Assembly: GCA_035544515.1 (NCBI GenBank)
Contig: DATKEG010000216.1
Location: 1-9,285, forward strand
Length of the DNA stretch: 9,285 bases
Source: DATKEG01 sp035544515
GTDB taxonomy: Bacteria > Acidobacteriota > Vicinamibacteria > Fen-336
Reading direction: 5' to 3'
Shown here: positions 1 to 5,898 of the stretch, one piece after another
How positions within the stretch are numbered: the first letter of the stretch is position 1
How the letters are laid out: every line of letters begins with the position of its first letter
Program-made: the position numbers and the translations under genes
The notes under the pieces: model-generated
Told to the model about the DNA's origin: nothing
Seen by the model: the letters and a program-made list of their open reading frames with translations, nothing else
Database searches by the model: none

Positions 1-21
1 CTCAGTGTTCGCCCGACACCA

Positions 22-345
22 GTGGAGCGGAGAGGAAGCGATCTGAGCAGCGCGCATCTGGCGCAGGTGAACGTCGCGCGGATGAAGGATTCGCTCGAGA
101 GCCCGGCCATGGCCGGCTTCGTCGCGCGGCTCGACGAGATCAACGCGCTGGCCGACCGCAGTGAGGGGTTCGTCTGGCGTTTGCAGACCGCGGAAGGCAG
201 CGCGACGTACCTTCGGCCGTACGAGGACGACCGCATCCTGTTCAACCTGTCGGTGTGGGAGACCGCGGAGGCCCTGCGCGCCTATGTCTACCGCAGCGCG
301 CACGCCGAGCTTCTGCGGCAGCGGCACGAGTGGTTCTCCAGGTAG
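22..345 (+). CDS. DUF3291 family protein, C-terminally shortened
   Basis: The 107-residue product resembles the DUF3291 family (function unknown): an early HLAQVNVARM segment, then GFVWRLQT, DDRILFNLSVWE and YRSAHAELLRQRHEWF, all in the order I expect for that family. Members I know of are about 140-150 residues and continue after the WF segment with a part ending in an LWWVPAG-like motif. Here a TAG follows WFSR directly and no such motif appears in any forward frame downstream, so the gene looks truncated or degenerate. The start is uncertain: GTG at 22 gives a short lead before HLAQ, but the frame is open to base 1, so the true start may lie outside the window. It converges on the TPR gene. 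Family call is by recognition only; no enzymatic role can be assigned. Confidence 0.7.
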   Translation: MERRGSDLSSAHLAQVNVARMKDSLESPAMAGFVARLDEINALADRSEGFVWRLQTAEGSATYLRPYEDDRILFNLSVWETAEALRAYVYRSAHAELLRQRHEWFSR

Positions 346-400
346 AAGGTGATCCGGGAGACCGACTGGTCGCGGTTCAACCCGTGTCCGGCGGTGTGAA

Positions 401-429
401 GGCCGCCGCCAGCCCCGCGCGTGGCGGCC
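401..429. terminator. GC-rich hairpin between convergent genes
   Basis: In the 112-bp gap (346-457) between the ends of the DUF3291 gene and the TPR gene, GGCCGCC (401-407) can pair with GGCGGCC (423-429). An alternative register pairs GCCGCCA (405-411) with TGGCGGC (422-428). The position suits a two-way terminator, but neither strand has a T-run after the stem, so it is not a canonical intrinsic terminator. In DNA this GC-rich such a stem could be chance. Confidence 0.25.
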
Positions 430-457
430 CGAGCCGGGGCGGCATCGGAGCCGGGGA

Positions 458-1378
458 TTACTTGATTTGCTCGACCGCCTTCCGCGCCAGGTCCGCCTCC
501 GGGCCCGTGGGCTTGAGCTCCAGGAGCTTGTTGAAGTCGGCCTTGGCCTCGGCCATCTTGCCCACGCCCATGTAGGCCAGCCCGCGGCGGAAGTAGCCGT
601 CGGCGTAGGCGGGGTCGAGCGTGACCGCCTTCGTGAAGTAGCCGATCGCGTCCTCGGGCTTGTTCGCGTTCACCAGGTTGACGCCGATGTTGAAGAAGAG
701 GTCGGGGTTCGTGACGGACGACTCGTCGATGCCCGCGAGCAGCTCCATGCCGCGGTCGAGCATGCCGCCCTCGAGCGCGGCCTGGGCCATGATGCCGCGG
801 ACGGTCGCGTTCGCGGGCTCGGCGTCGAGCACCTTCTGCAGGTGGTCGAGGCCCTTGACGTACTCCTTCTCCTGGATGTAGGCGAAGCCGATCCGCTGGT
901 GGATGGTGGTGGCCAGGTCGGGCCGCAGGGCCAGCAGCTTCTCGAACTCGGCGCGCGCCTCCGGGAAGCGGCCTTCCTTGTAAGCCGCTTCACCCTTCTC
1001 CAGGGCCTGCACCGCCTCGGGTGCCGGGCCGGCCGCGGCGGCCTTGTCGAGCCTCACCTCGACCGGCGCCAGGCGCGCCGATTCGGAGGGGAGGGGGATG
1101 CTGATCCTCTTGAGCGCGTAGCCGGGCGCCTCGATGTCGGCGTTCCAGGTCGCGGCGGTGATGCCCGCGATGGCCCAGCGGCCCTTCTTGTCGGTCTTCA
1201 CCGTGGTGCCGTCGCCGTAACCTTCCCGCTCGAGCTTGACCGACGCGCCGGCGATGGGCGCGCCCTGCGCGTCGAGCACCTTGCCCTCGAGACGTCCCAT
1301 CCCCTTCCAATCCTGGGCCTGTGCGGGACCGGCCAGCGCCATACCCACGGCGAACACGGCGCACCAGCGACGAACCAT
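458..1378 (-). CDS. exported carboxypeptidase-regulatory-like/TPR protein
   Basis: A 306-residue protein. Residues 1-21 form a signal peptide (RR near the start, hydrophobic AVFAVGMALAG, cleavage likely after AQA at 19-21), so the product is probably periplasmic or outer-membrane associated. Residues about 28-110 look like a carboxypeptidase-regulatory-like beta-sandwich (GRLEGKVLDAQGAPIAGASV, a GTTVKTDKKGRWAI strand pair, then IEAPGYALKRISI). After an Ala/Pro-rich hinge, residues about 122-306 carry TPR helices (for example YKEGRFPEARAEFEKLLALRPD, split by eye into repeats, and PEDAIGYFTKAVTLDPAYADGYFRRG). The ATG at 1378-1376 is supported by a GGAGGT Shine-Dalgarno 4 nt upstream and a TATAAT box beyond it. 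The frame stays open far upstream on this strand, but that extension is antisense to the amidohydrolase gene and lacks support. TPR proteins usually scaffold protein contacts; the partner is unknown. Confidence 0.88.
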   Translation of the reverse strand: MVRRWCAVFAVGMALAGPAQAQDWKGMGRLEGKVLDAQGAPIAGASVKLEREGYGDGTTVKTDKKGRWAIAGITAATWNADIEAPGYALKRISIPLPSESARLAPVEVRLDKAAAAGPAPEAVQALEKGEAAYKEGRFPEARAEFEKLLALRPDLATTIHQRIGFAYIQEKEYVKGLDHLQKVLDAEPANATVRGIMAQAALEGGMLDRGMELLAGIDESSVTNPDLFFNIGVNLVNANKPEDAIGYFTKAVTLDPAYADGYFRRGLAYMGVGKMAEAKADFNKLLELKPTGPEADLARKAVEQIK

Positions 1379-1382
1379 GAGG

Positions 1383-1388
1383 ACCTCC
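1383..1388 (-). promoter_or_regulatory. Shine-Dalgarno of the TPR gene
   Basis: On the minus strand this reads GGAGGT, with 4 nt (CCTC) to the ATG. It fixes the start of the exported TPR protein just before its signal peptide. Confidence 0.8.
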
Positions 1389-1396
1389 GAAGAGCC

Positions 1397-1402
1397 ATTA
1401 TA
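1397..1402 (-). promoter_or_regulatory. -10 box (TATAAT) of the TPR gene
   Basis: The minus strand reads CGC-TATAAT-GG, a perfect -10 hexamer in otherwise very GC-rich DNA, 18 nt before the ATG. A start of transcription 6-8 nt downstream would leave a leader of roughly 10 nt that just contains the GGAGGT. I see no TTGACA-like -35 at the usual distance. Confidence 0.6.
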
Positions 1403-1431
1403 GCGGGCTGAACCGCGGCGCCGGCACGCCA

Positions 1432-1449
1432 GCGAGCGCGGCGAGCGCG
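1432..1449. repeat. tandem 9-bp repeat GCGAGCGCG x2
   Basis: Two perfect adjacent copies (1432-1440, 1441-1449) sit in the divergent intergenic region, where the -35 and spacer of the amidohydrolase promoter would be. It could be an operator or simply low-complexity GC-rich sequence; nothing further in the window decides this. Confidence 0.4.
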
Positions 1450-1453
1450 TGGG

Positions 1454-1459
1454 TAGAAT
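1454..1459 (+). promoter_or_regulatory. -10 box (TAGAAT) giving a likely leaderless mqnX mRNA
   Basis: TAGAAT ends 6 nt before the ATG at 1466. Transcription normally starts about 6-8 nt after a -10 box, which would place the first base of the mRNA at or next to the A of the start codon. There is no convincing Shine-Dalgarno between them. This is the geometry of leaderless promoters known from Deinococcus-Thermus and actinobacteria. No recognisable -35 is seen. Confidence 0.55.
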
Positions 1460-1465
1460 GGGCGG

Positions 1466-2662
1466 ATGGCCGTCCGGGTGCTGCGCGCGTCCTGGGTGGT
1501 GCCCGTCTGCGGTCCGCCCCTGGCCGACGGGCTGGTCGCCGTCGCGGACGGCCGCATCGCGTGGCTCGGCGGGCGGTACTCCCCGGGCCGGCCCGACGGC
1601 CCGCTGACCGACCTCGGGAACGGGATCCTGGCGCCCGGCCTCGTCAACGCGCACTGCCATCTCGAGCTGTCGCACCTGGCGGGCCGCCTGCCGCGGGCGG
1701 GGGGCTTCGTCCCCTGGGTCGAGGCCCTCGTCGCCGCGCGCCTGTACGACGAGCCGGGGGTGGTGCGCGAGCGGGCGCGCGAGGCGATCGGCGCCGCCCA
1801 AGAGGCGGGCACGGTGGCCGTCGGCGACGTGTCGAACACGCTCGTCCCTCTCGACCTGCTGCGGGACTCCCGGCTGCGCGCCGTCGTCTTCTACGAGCTG
1901 CTCGGCTGGGACCCCGGGCGCTGCGCCGCGGTCCTGCAGGCCGCGGAGGAGCGCCTGGCTGGCGTGGTGGGCGGACTCGACGGGCGCGTGCGCGTCCGGC
2001 TCGCCGCGCACGCGCCGCACTCGGTGTCGCCGCCGCTGCTCATGGCCCTGCGCCGTCGCGGGGGGCCCGCGTCCATCCACCTCGCCGAGTCCGAAGCCGA
2101 GACGGACTTCCTGGGGACGGGCGGAGGAGAGTGGGCGGGCTTCCTCGCGCGCCGCGGGCTCGCCGGAGTGCCCTACCGGCCGGCCGGGCTGACGCCCGTG
2201 CGCTACCTCGAGTCGCTGGGCGTCCTCCACCCTGGCCTGGTGGCGGCGCACTGCGTGCACGTGGATGGCGAGGACCGCGCGATCCTGGCCCGGCGGGGCG
2301 TGCACGTCGCGCTCTGTCCGCGCAGCAACCGCAATCTGGGCGTGGGCCTGCCGCCCCTGCCCGACCTGCTCGCCGACGGCGTCCGCCTGTGCCTGGGGAC
2401 CGACAGCGTGGCCAGCGGCGATTCGCTCGACCTGTTGCAGGACGCCGCGCTCCTGCACCGCGCCTACCCCCGGGTCGAGCCGGCGCTGCTCGTGCGCCTG
2501 GCGACCGCCGGCGGCGCCGAGGCCCTGGGGCTCCCCGACCTCGGGACGCTCGCCCCGGGCCAGGCGGCCGAGATGGCCTTCGCCCCGGCGGCGGCGGGCC
2601 TGGCCGATCCGTGCGCGTTCCTCGTGTCGGGCGAGGCCCGGCTCCAGAGGCTGGCGGCATGA
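1466..2662 (+). CDS. mqnX: amidohydrolase, probable aminodeoxyfutalosine deaminase (MqnX type)
   Basis: A 398-residue TrzA/AtzA-type metal-dependent amidohydrolase. The metal and catalytic motifs are complete: NAHCHLE (H63, H65), HAPHS (H182, H185), HLAESE (H205, E208), AAHCVH (H262, H265), LCPRSNRNL (from L283) and GTDS (D313). Small beta-sandwich segments flank the barrel at the N-terminus (to about residue 55) and C-terminus (from about 358). In the futalosine route MqnX removes ammonia from 6-amino-6-deoxyfutalosine to give futalosine in the cytoplasm. The specific function is inferred mainly from context: its stop overlaps the start of a UbiA-type prenyltransferase by 4 bp (ATGA), and a MenG methyltransferase follows. 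On sequence alone it could be another deaminase or chlorohydrolase-like member. The ATG is supported by a TAGAAT box just upstream and by the usual strand starting VRVLRASWVVP. Confidence 0.75.
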   Translation: MAVRVLRASWVVPVCGPPLADGLVAVADGRIAWLGGRYSPGRPDGPLTDLGNGILAPGLVNAHCHLELSHLAGRLPRAGGFVPWVEALVAARLYDEPGVVRERAREAIGAAQEAGTVAVGDVSNTLVPLDLLRDSRLRAVVFYELLGWDPGRCAAVLQAAEERLAGVVGGLDGRVRVRLAAHAPHSVSPPLLMALRRRGGPASIHLAESEAETDFLGTGGGEWAGFLARRGLAGVPYRPAGLTPVRYLESLGVLHPGLVAAHCVHVDGEDRAILARRGVHVALCPRSNRNLGVGLPPLPDLLADGVRLCLGTDSVASGDSLDLLQDAALLHRAYPRVEPALLVRLATAGGAEALGLPDLGTLAPGQAAEMAFAPAAAGLADPCAFLVSGEARLQRLAA

Positions 2663-3522
2663 GCACGCTCGCCGGGCGCGCCCTCCTCTACGGGCGCATG
2701 ATCAAGTTCTCGCACTCCGTCTTCGCGCTGCCCTTCGCGCTCGCCTCCGCGGCGCTGGCCGCGGACGAGACGACGCGCTGGCCGCAGGTGGCCTGGATCG
2801 TGGTGGCCATGGTGGGGGCGCGCAGCGCGGCCATGGGCTTCAACCGCCTGGCCGACCACCAGATCGACGCGCACAACCCGCGCACGGCCTCCCGCGAGCT
2901 GCCCCGCGGCGTCCTGCGGCGGGCCGAGGTCTGGGCCTTCGTCCTCGTCTCGGCGGCCGCGCTGGTGGGGGCCGCGGCCATGCTCAACCCGCTCTGCCTG
3001 CTGCTCTCGCCGGTCGCGCTTGCGGTCGTCTTCGGCTACTCGTACACCAAGCGCTTCACCGCGCTCTCGCACCTGGTCCTGGGCCTGGGACTGGCCCTGG
3101 CGCCGGTGGGAGCCTGGCTGGCCGTCCGCGGCGCGTTCGCGCCCGCGCCCCTCGTGCTCGGCCTCGCGGTGCTGTGCTGGGTGGCGGGGTTCGACACGAT
3201 CTACGCGTGCCAGGACGTCGCGTTCGACCGCGCCGCCGGCCTGCACTCGCTGCCCGCGCGGCTCGGCGTGGCGCGCGCGCTCCTCGTGGCCCGGAGCCTT
3301 CACGTCGTGGCCGTGGCCCTGCTCGCCGCGGTGTACGCGCTCGCGCCGCTCCATCCGGTGTACCTCGCGGGCGTGGGCGCGGTGGCCGCGCTGCTGGTCT
3401 ACGAGCACAGCCTGGTGCGCGCGCACGATCTCTCGCGCGTGGACGCCGCGTTCTTCGCCGTGAACGGATGGATCAGCGTGGGCTACCTGGCCGTGACGCT
3501 GGCCGCGCGGACGCTGGCCTGA
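2659..3522 (+). CDS. mqnP: UbiA-family prenyltransferase, probable MqnP
   Basis: A 287-residue polytopic inner-membrane protein with the two Asp-rich Mg-diphosphate motifs of UbiA enzymes: NRLADHQIDAHNPRT at 62-75 (N62, R63, D66, D70) and DTIYACQDVAFD at 179-190 (D179, D186, D190). The intervening GYSYTKRFT (126-134) is also typical. About eight to nine hydrophobic segments can be seen. UbiA enzymes attach a polyprenyl chain to an aromatic acid. In futalosine-pathway organisms MqnP prenylates 1,4-dihydroxy-6-naphthoate, and the coupling to an mqnX-like gene favours that over 4-hydroxybenzoate (UbiA proper) or MenA. Length fits the family. The ATG overlaps the upstream stop by 4 bp, with AGAGG (2646-2650) as a possible ribosome-binding site. 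Confidence 0.82.
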   Translation: MSTLAGRALLYGRMIKFSHSVFALPFALASAALAADETTRWPQVAWIVVAMVGARSAAMGFNRLADHQIDAHNPRTASRELPRGVLRRAEVWAFVLVSAAALVGAAAMLNPLCLLLSPVALAVVFGYSYTKRFTALSHLVLGLGLALAPVGAWLAVRGAFAPAPLVLGLAVLCWVAGFDTIYACQDVAFDRAAGLHSLPARLGVARALLVARSLHVVAVALLAAVYALAPLHPVYLAGVGAVAALLVYEHSLVRAHDLSRVDAAFFAVNGWISVGYLAVTLAARTLA

Positions 3523-3525
3523 CGC

Positions 3526-3531
3526 TATAAT
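3526..3531 (+). promoter_or_regulatory. -10 box (TATAAT) of menG
   Basis: The sequence CGC-TATAAT-CC lies 3 nt after the mqnP stop codon and matches the CGC-TATAAT context found on the opposite strand before the TPR gene. A transcript beginning 6-9 nt downstream would have almost no leader before menG. It implies that menG and the sensor genes can be expressed separately from mqnX-mqnP. No -35 is recognisable within the GC-rich mqnP end. Confidence 0.55.
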
Positions 3532-3535
3532 CCGC

Positions 3536-4297
3536 GTGCCCGTGACGCTTCCCCAGAGCCCGCCTTCGTTCCGGCCCCTGGCCCCTCCGACGCCCGGCGC
3601 TCCCGAGAGGGAAGCGGTGCGCTCGATGTTCGACCGCATCGCGCCGCGCTACGACCTGCTCAACCGGCTGCTCTCGGCGGGCACGGACCGGCGGTGGCGG
3701 CGCGCCTGCGTGGACTTCCTGGACCTGTCCGCTCCGGCGCGGCTGCTCGACCTGTGCACGGGCACGGCGGACCTGCTGATCGAGGCGCTGGAGCGCGACC
3801 CGCGGCACCGGGGCGTCGGTCTCGACCTCTCGGCCGAGATGCTGCGCCGCGCGGACAGGAAGGTCCTCCGGCGCGGCCTGCAGCCGCGGGCGTCGCTGGC
3901 CGCGGCCGACGCCGAGAGGCTCCCGGTGGCCGCCGCGCGCTTCGACGGCGCGCTCGTGGCCTTCGGCATCCGCAACGTCGGCGACCCCGCGGCCGCGCTG
4001 GCCGAGCTGCGGCGCGTCCTGCGCCCGGGGGGGCGCCTGGTGGTGCTCGAGTTCGGGACGCCGCGCGGCCCGCTGGGCGCCCTGTACCGGCTCTACTTCG
4101 AGAGGGTGCTGCCGCGGATCGGGCGGCTGGTGAGCGGGGACGGGGGCGCATACCGGTACCTTCCGCTCTCCGTGGCGCGCTTCCCCGGCCCCGACGGGTT
4201 CTGCGCGCTCCTGGAGCGGGCCGGGTTCGCGGCCGTCTCCCGGCGTCCGCTCACGCTGGGCATCGCCTGGCTCTACCGCGGCGACGTGCCCGCGTGA
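3536..4297 (+). CDS. menG: demethylmenaquinone methyltransferase (UbiE/MenG)
   Basis: A 253-residue class I SAM methyltransferase with the UbiE family layout: REAVRSMFDRIAPRYDLLNR (25-44), TDRRWRR (50-56), SAM motif I LLDLCTGTADL (70-80), GLDLSAEML (95-103), the family signature FGIRNV (143-148), LRPGGRLVVLEF (162-173) and a C-terminal LGIAWLYRG. It methylates demethylmenaquinone to menaquinone, the last ring step; with no ubiquinone genes visible I prefer that role to the ubiquinone one. The start is ambiguous: GTG 3536 and in-frame GTG 3542 are both close to TATAAT. A later GTG at 3617 has an AGAGGGA-like site but would clip the first family helix. The first ~22 residues are Pro-rich and not conserved. 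Its stop overlaps the next start by 4 bp (GTGA). Confidence 0.9.
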   Translation: MPVTLPQSPPSFRPLAPPTPGAPEREAVRSMFDRIAPRYDLLNRLLSAGTDRRWRRACVDFLDLSAPARLLDLCTGTADLLIEALERDPRHRGVGLDLSAEMLRRADRKVLRRGLQPRASLAAADAERLPVAAARFDGALVAFGIRNVGDPAAALAELRRVLRPGGRLVVLEFGTPRGPLGALYRLYFERVLPRIGRLVSGDGGAYRYLPLSVARFPGPDGFCALLERAGFAAVSRRPLTLGIAWLYRGDVPA

Positions 4298-5316
4298 CCC
4301 CGCTCGCCGCCTCCTTGCAGAAGACGGCCGGTCATCTCCGGCCGCACCGCGACGCGCTGGTGGAGGCCTGGATCGCCGCCCTCCTCTCCGTCTCTCCGGC
4401 GCCCGGCGCGTCCGTCCGCGAGTTCTGCGCGGGCATGGTGGACACGTTGTTGAGCCGGCTCTCGCGGGGCGAGGTGGAGGGCCTGCTCGCCGAGGAGACG
4501 CTCAAGGCCGAGGCCGCCGCGCAGGCCGGCACCAGCCTCTTCCCCCTCTCGCTGGGGATCCGGGTGCTGGACCGCTGTTGCCTGCCCTTCCTGCTCTCCG
4601 CCTGTCCCGACGCCGCGTCGCTGGCCGAGTGCCTGCTCGCGCTGGACGAGCTGGGCGACCGGCGGCTGGAGATCCTGCTGCGCGCGCAGGAGCACGAAGC
4701 GGCGCGGCGGCTGGTGGACGCGCAGGCGCAGGGCGCGCGCACGGTGGAGAAGCTGGCCGAGCTGGCGCGGCTCAACGAGGCGCTGCGCCGGTCCGAGGCC
4801 CAGAGCCAGCACCGCGCCGAGCAGATCGGGCTGCTCAGCGAGGTGGCGCGGCGCATCGCCCGCGTGATGGAGCCCGAGAGGCTGATGCAGGAGGCGGCCG
4901 AGGCCATCCAGGCGCGCATGAACCACACCTACGTGGCGGTGGTGGTGCTCGACGAGGAAGGCGTCCTGGTCGGGCGCTGGGCGGGCCGGACCGGCGTGGG
5001 ACGGCGCAGCTCGGGACGGGCGCAGGGACCGGCCGGGGGCATCATCGGCCGCGCGCTGCGCAAGCGCGCGCCGCAGGTGGTGGCGGACGTCAGCCAGGAT
5101 CCCGACTACCACGCGGACGTGCCGGGGACGCGCTCGGAGATGGTGATCCCGCTCCTGGAAGAGGGCGAGGTCGTGGGGGCCATGGACTTCCAGAGCGAGA
5201 AGGCGGGCGCCTTCGACCTCGACGCGGTGGCGGTGGGGGAGACCATCGCGGAGTTCCTGGTCGTCTCGCTGCGCAACGCGCGCCTCCTGGCGGAGGCGCG
5301 GCGGGGGCAGGGCTAG
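4294..5316 (+). CDS. GAF-domain sensor with helical RsbRD-like N-terminus
   Basis: A 340-residue soluble protein without membrane segments. Residues about 1-140 are helical and resemble the RsbRD/globin-like sensory N-domain (LRPHRDALVEAWIAALL at the start); this is a tentative likeness. This part holds all five cysteines (C45, C95, C96, C104, C113). Residues about 140-175 form a charged coiled coil (VEKLAELARLNEALRRSEAQ). Residues about 177-333 form a GAF domain, beginning LLSEVARRIARVMEPERL, with GGIIGRALRKRAPQVVADVSQDP (split at 249-270) and MVIPLLEEGEVVGAMDFQSE (283-302). No kinase, cyclase, GGDEF or DNA-binding domain follows, so it must signal through a partner or act as a binding protein. 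GTG 4294 overlaps the menG stop (GTGA) with no Shine-Dalgarno, indicating translational coupling. Ligand and partner are unknown. Confidence 0.8.
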   Translation: MTPLAASLQKTAGHLRPHRDALVEAWIAALLSVSPAPGASVREFCAGMVDTLLSRLSRGEVEGLLAEETLKAEAAAQAGTSLFPLSLGIRVLDRCCLPFLLSACPDAASLAECLLALDELGDRRLEILLRAQEHEAARRLVDAQAQGARTVEKLAELARLNEALRRSEAQSQHRAEQIGLLSEVARRIARVMEPERLMQEAAEAIQARMNHTYVAVVVLDEEGVLVGRWAGRTGVGRRSSGRAQGPAGGIIGRALRKRAPQVVADVSQDPDYHADVPGTRSEMVIPLLEEGEVVGAMDFQSEKAGAFDLDAVAVGETIAEFLVVSLRNARLLAEARRGQG

Positions 5317-5329
5317 CAGACCGGGCCGG

Positions 5330-5336
5330 AAGGAGG
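5330..5336 (+). promoter_or_regulatory. Shine-Dalgarno of the Cache-like gene
   Basis: AAGGAGG followed by AGGC and ATG (4-nt spacing). It is the strongest ribosome-binding site on the + strand here and supports independent initiation at 5341, rather than read-through of the amber stop at 5314. Confidence 0.75.
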
Positions 5337-5340
5337 AGGC

Positions 5341-5898
5341 ATGGTGCTGGCGCTCGTCGTGTCGCTGCTGCTCGACCCCCAGGCGGTCCGGCCCGGGGCC
5401 TCCGCGATGGCCCGCGTGCGCGAGCTGGCCGGCGAGCGCGTGCCGCGCGCCCAGGCCGTGGCGCGCGACCCGGACGTGCTCAAGGCGGTGCTGGAGAGCA
5501 ACGCGCGCGCCGAGAGCCTGGCCGAGATCCGGCGGAAGGACGCGATGTGGATCGCGCAGAGGATCTATCCCCTGCGCAAGCAGGTCGTGGGGCGACCCTG
5601 CTCGATCCGGCTGCGCAAGCTGGTGGGCGACGACCTAAGCGTGGTGGAGGCGTTCGCCATGGACGACCGCGGCGCGCTGGTGTGCTCCACGGTCGAGACC
5701 AGCGACTACTGGCAGGGCGACGAGCTGAAGTGGATCCGCACCTTCCAGCAGGGCCGGGCGGTGTTCGTGGAGGAGCCGGCGCTCGACACCAGCACGGGCG
5801 TCTACGCGGTGCAGCTCAGCGTGCCCATCAGCGAGGGCGAGCGCCGGGTGGGCGCGGTGACGTTCACGTTGAAGCTGCGCCGGAACGAGGTGAGGTAG
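5341..5898 (+). CDS. small PDC/Cache-like sensor domain protein
   Basis: A 185-residue protein. After a hydrophobic stretch (residues 3-11, VLALVVSLL region) comes a helical part with PDVLKAVLESNARAESLAEI (45-64, read from RDPDV). Then follow the strands of a PDC/Cache-type sensor: VVEAFAMDDRGALVCSTVET (101-120), SDYWQGDELKW (121-131), VFVEEPALDTSTGVYAVQLS (141-160) and VPISEGERRVGAVTFTLKL (161-179). Such domains bind small ligands outside the membrane. Here the domain is nearly the whole protein: no HAMP, kinase or methyl-accepting region follows. The N-terminus would be an odd signal peptide because it lacks a basic n-region; no alternative start exists between it and the in-frame TAG at 5314. 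The last 35 bp overlap the OPT transporter gene on the other strand. Confidence 0.7.
   Translation: MVLALVVSLLLDPQAVRPGASAMARVRELAGERVPRAQAVARDPDVLKAVLESNARAESLAEIRRKDAMWIAQRIYPLRKQVVGRPCSIRLRKLVGDDLSVVEAFAMDDRGALVCSTVETSDYWQGDELKWIRTFQQGRAVFVEEPALDTSTGVYAVQLSVPISEGERRVGAVTFTLKLRRNEVR

Noticed and set aside
255..575. A frameshifted continuation of the DUF3291 protein (frame through 346-457)
   Set aside because: The residues after the shift do not restore the family's C-terminal motif convincingly and the frame runs antisense into the TPR gene.
458..2458. A minus-strand open frame of 666 codons suggesting a much longer TPR protein
   Set aside because: Only the part from 1378 downward has domain content and a Shine-Dalgarno; the upstream part is antisense to the motif-complete amidohydrolase and is an Arg/Ala/Pro/His-rich artefact of high GC.
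1561..3522. A 653-codon + strand frame fusing the prenyltransferase to an upstream segment
   Set aside because: The segment before 2659 is the amidohydrolase read in the wrong frame (Arg/Ala/Pro-rich, no domain); the ATG at 2659 in an ATGA overlap is the natural start.
3694..5316. A 540-codon frame with a long N-terminal extension on the GAF protein
   Set aside because: The part before 4294 is menG out of frame; the GTGA overlap provides the real start.
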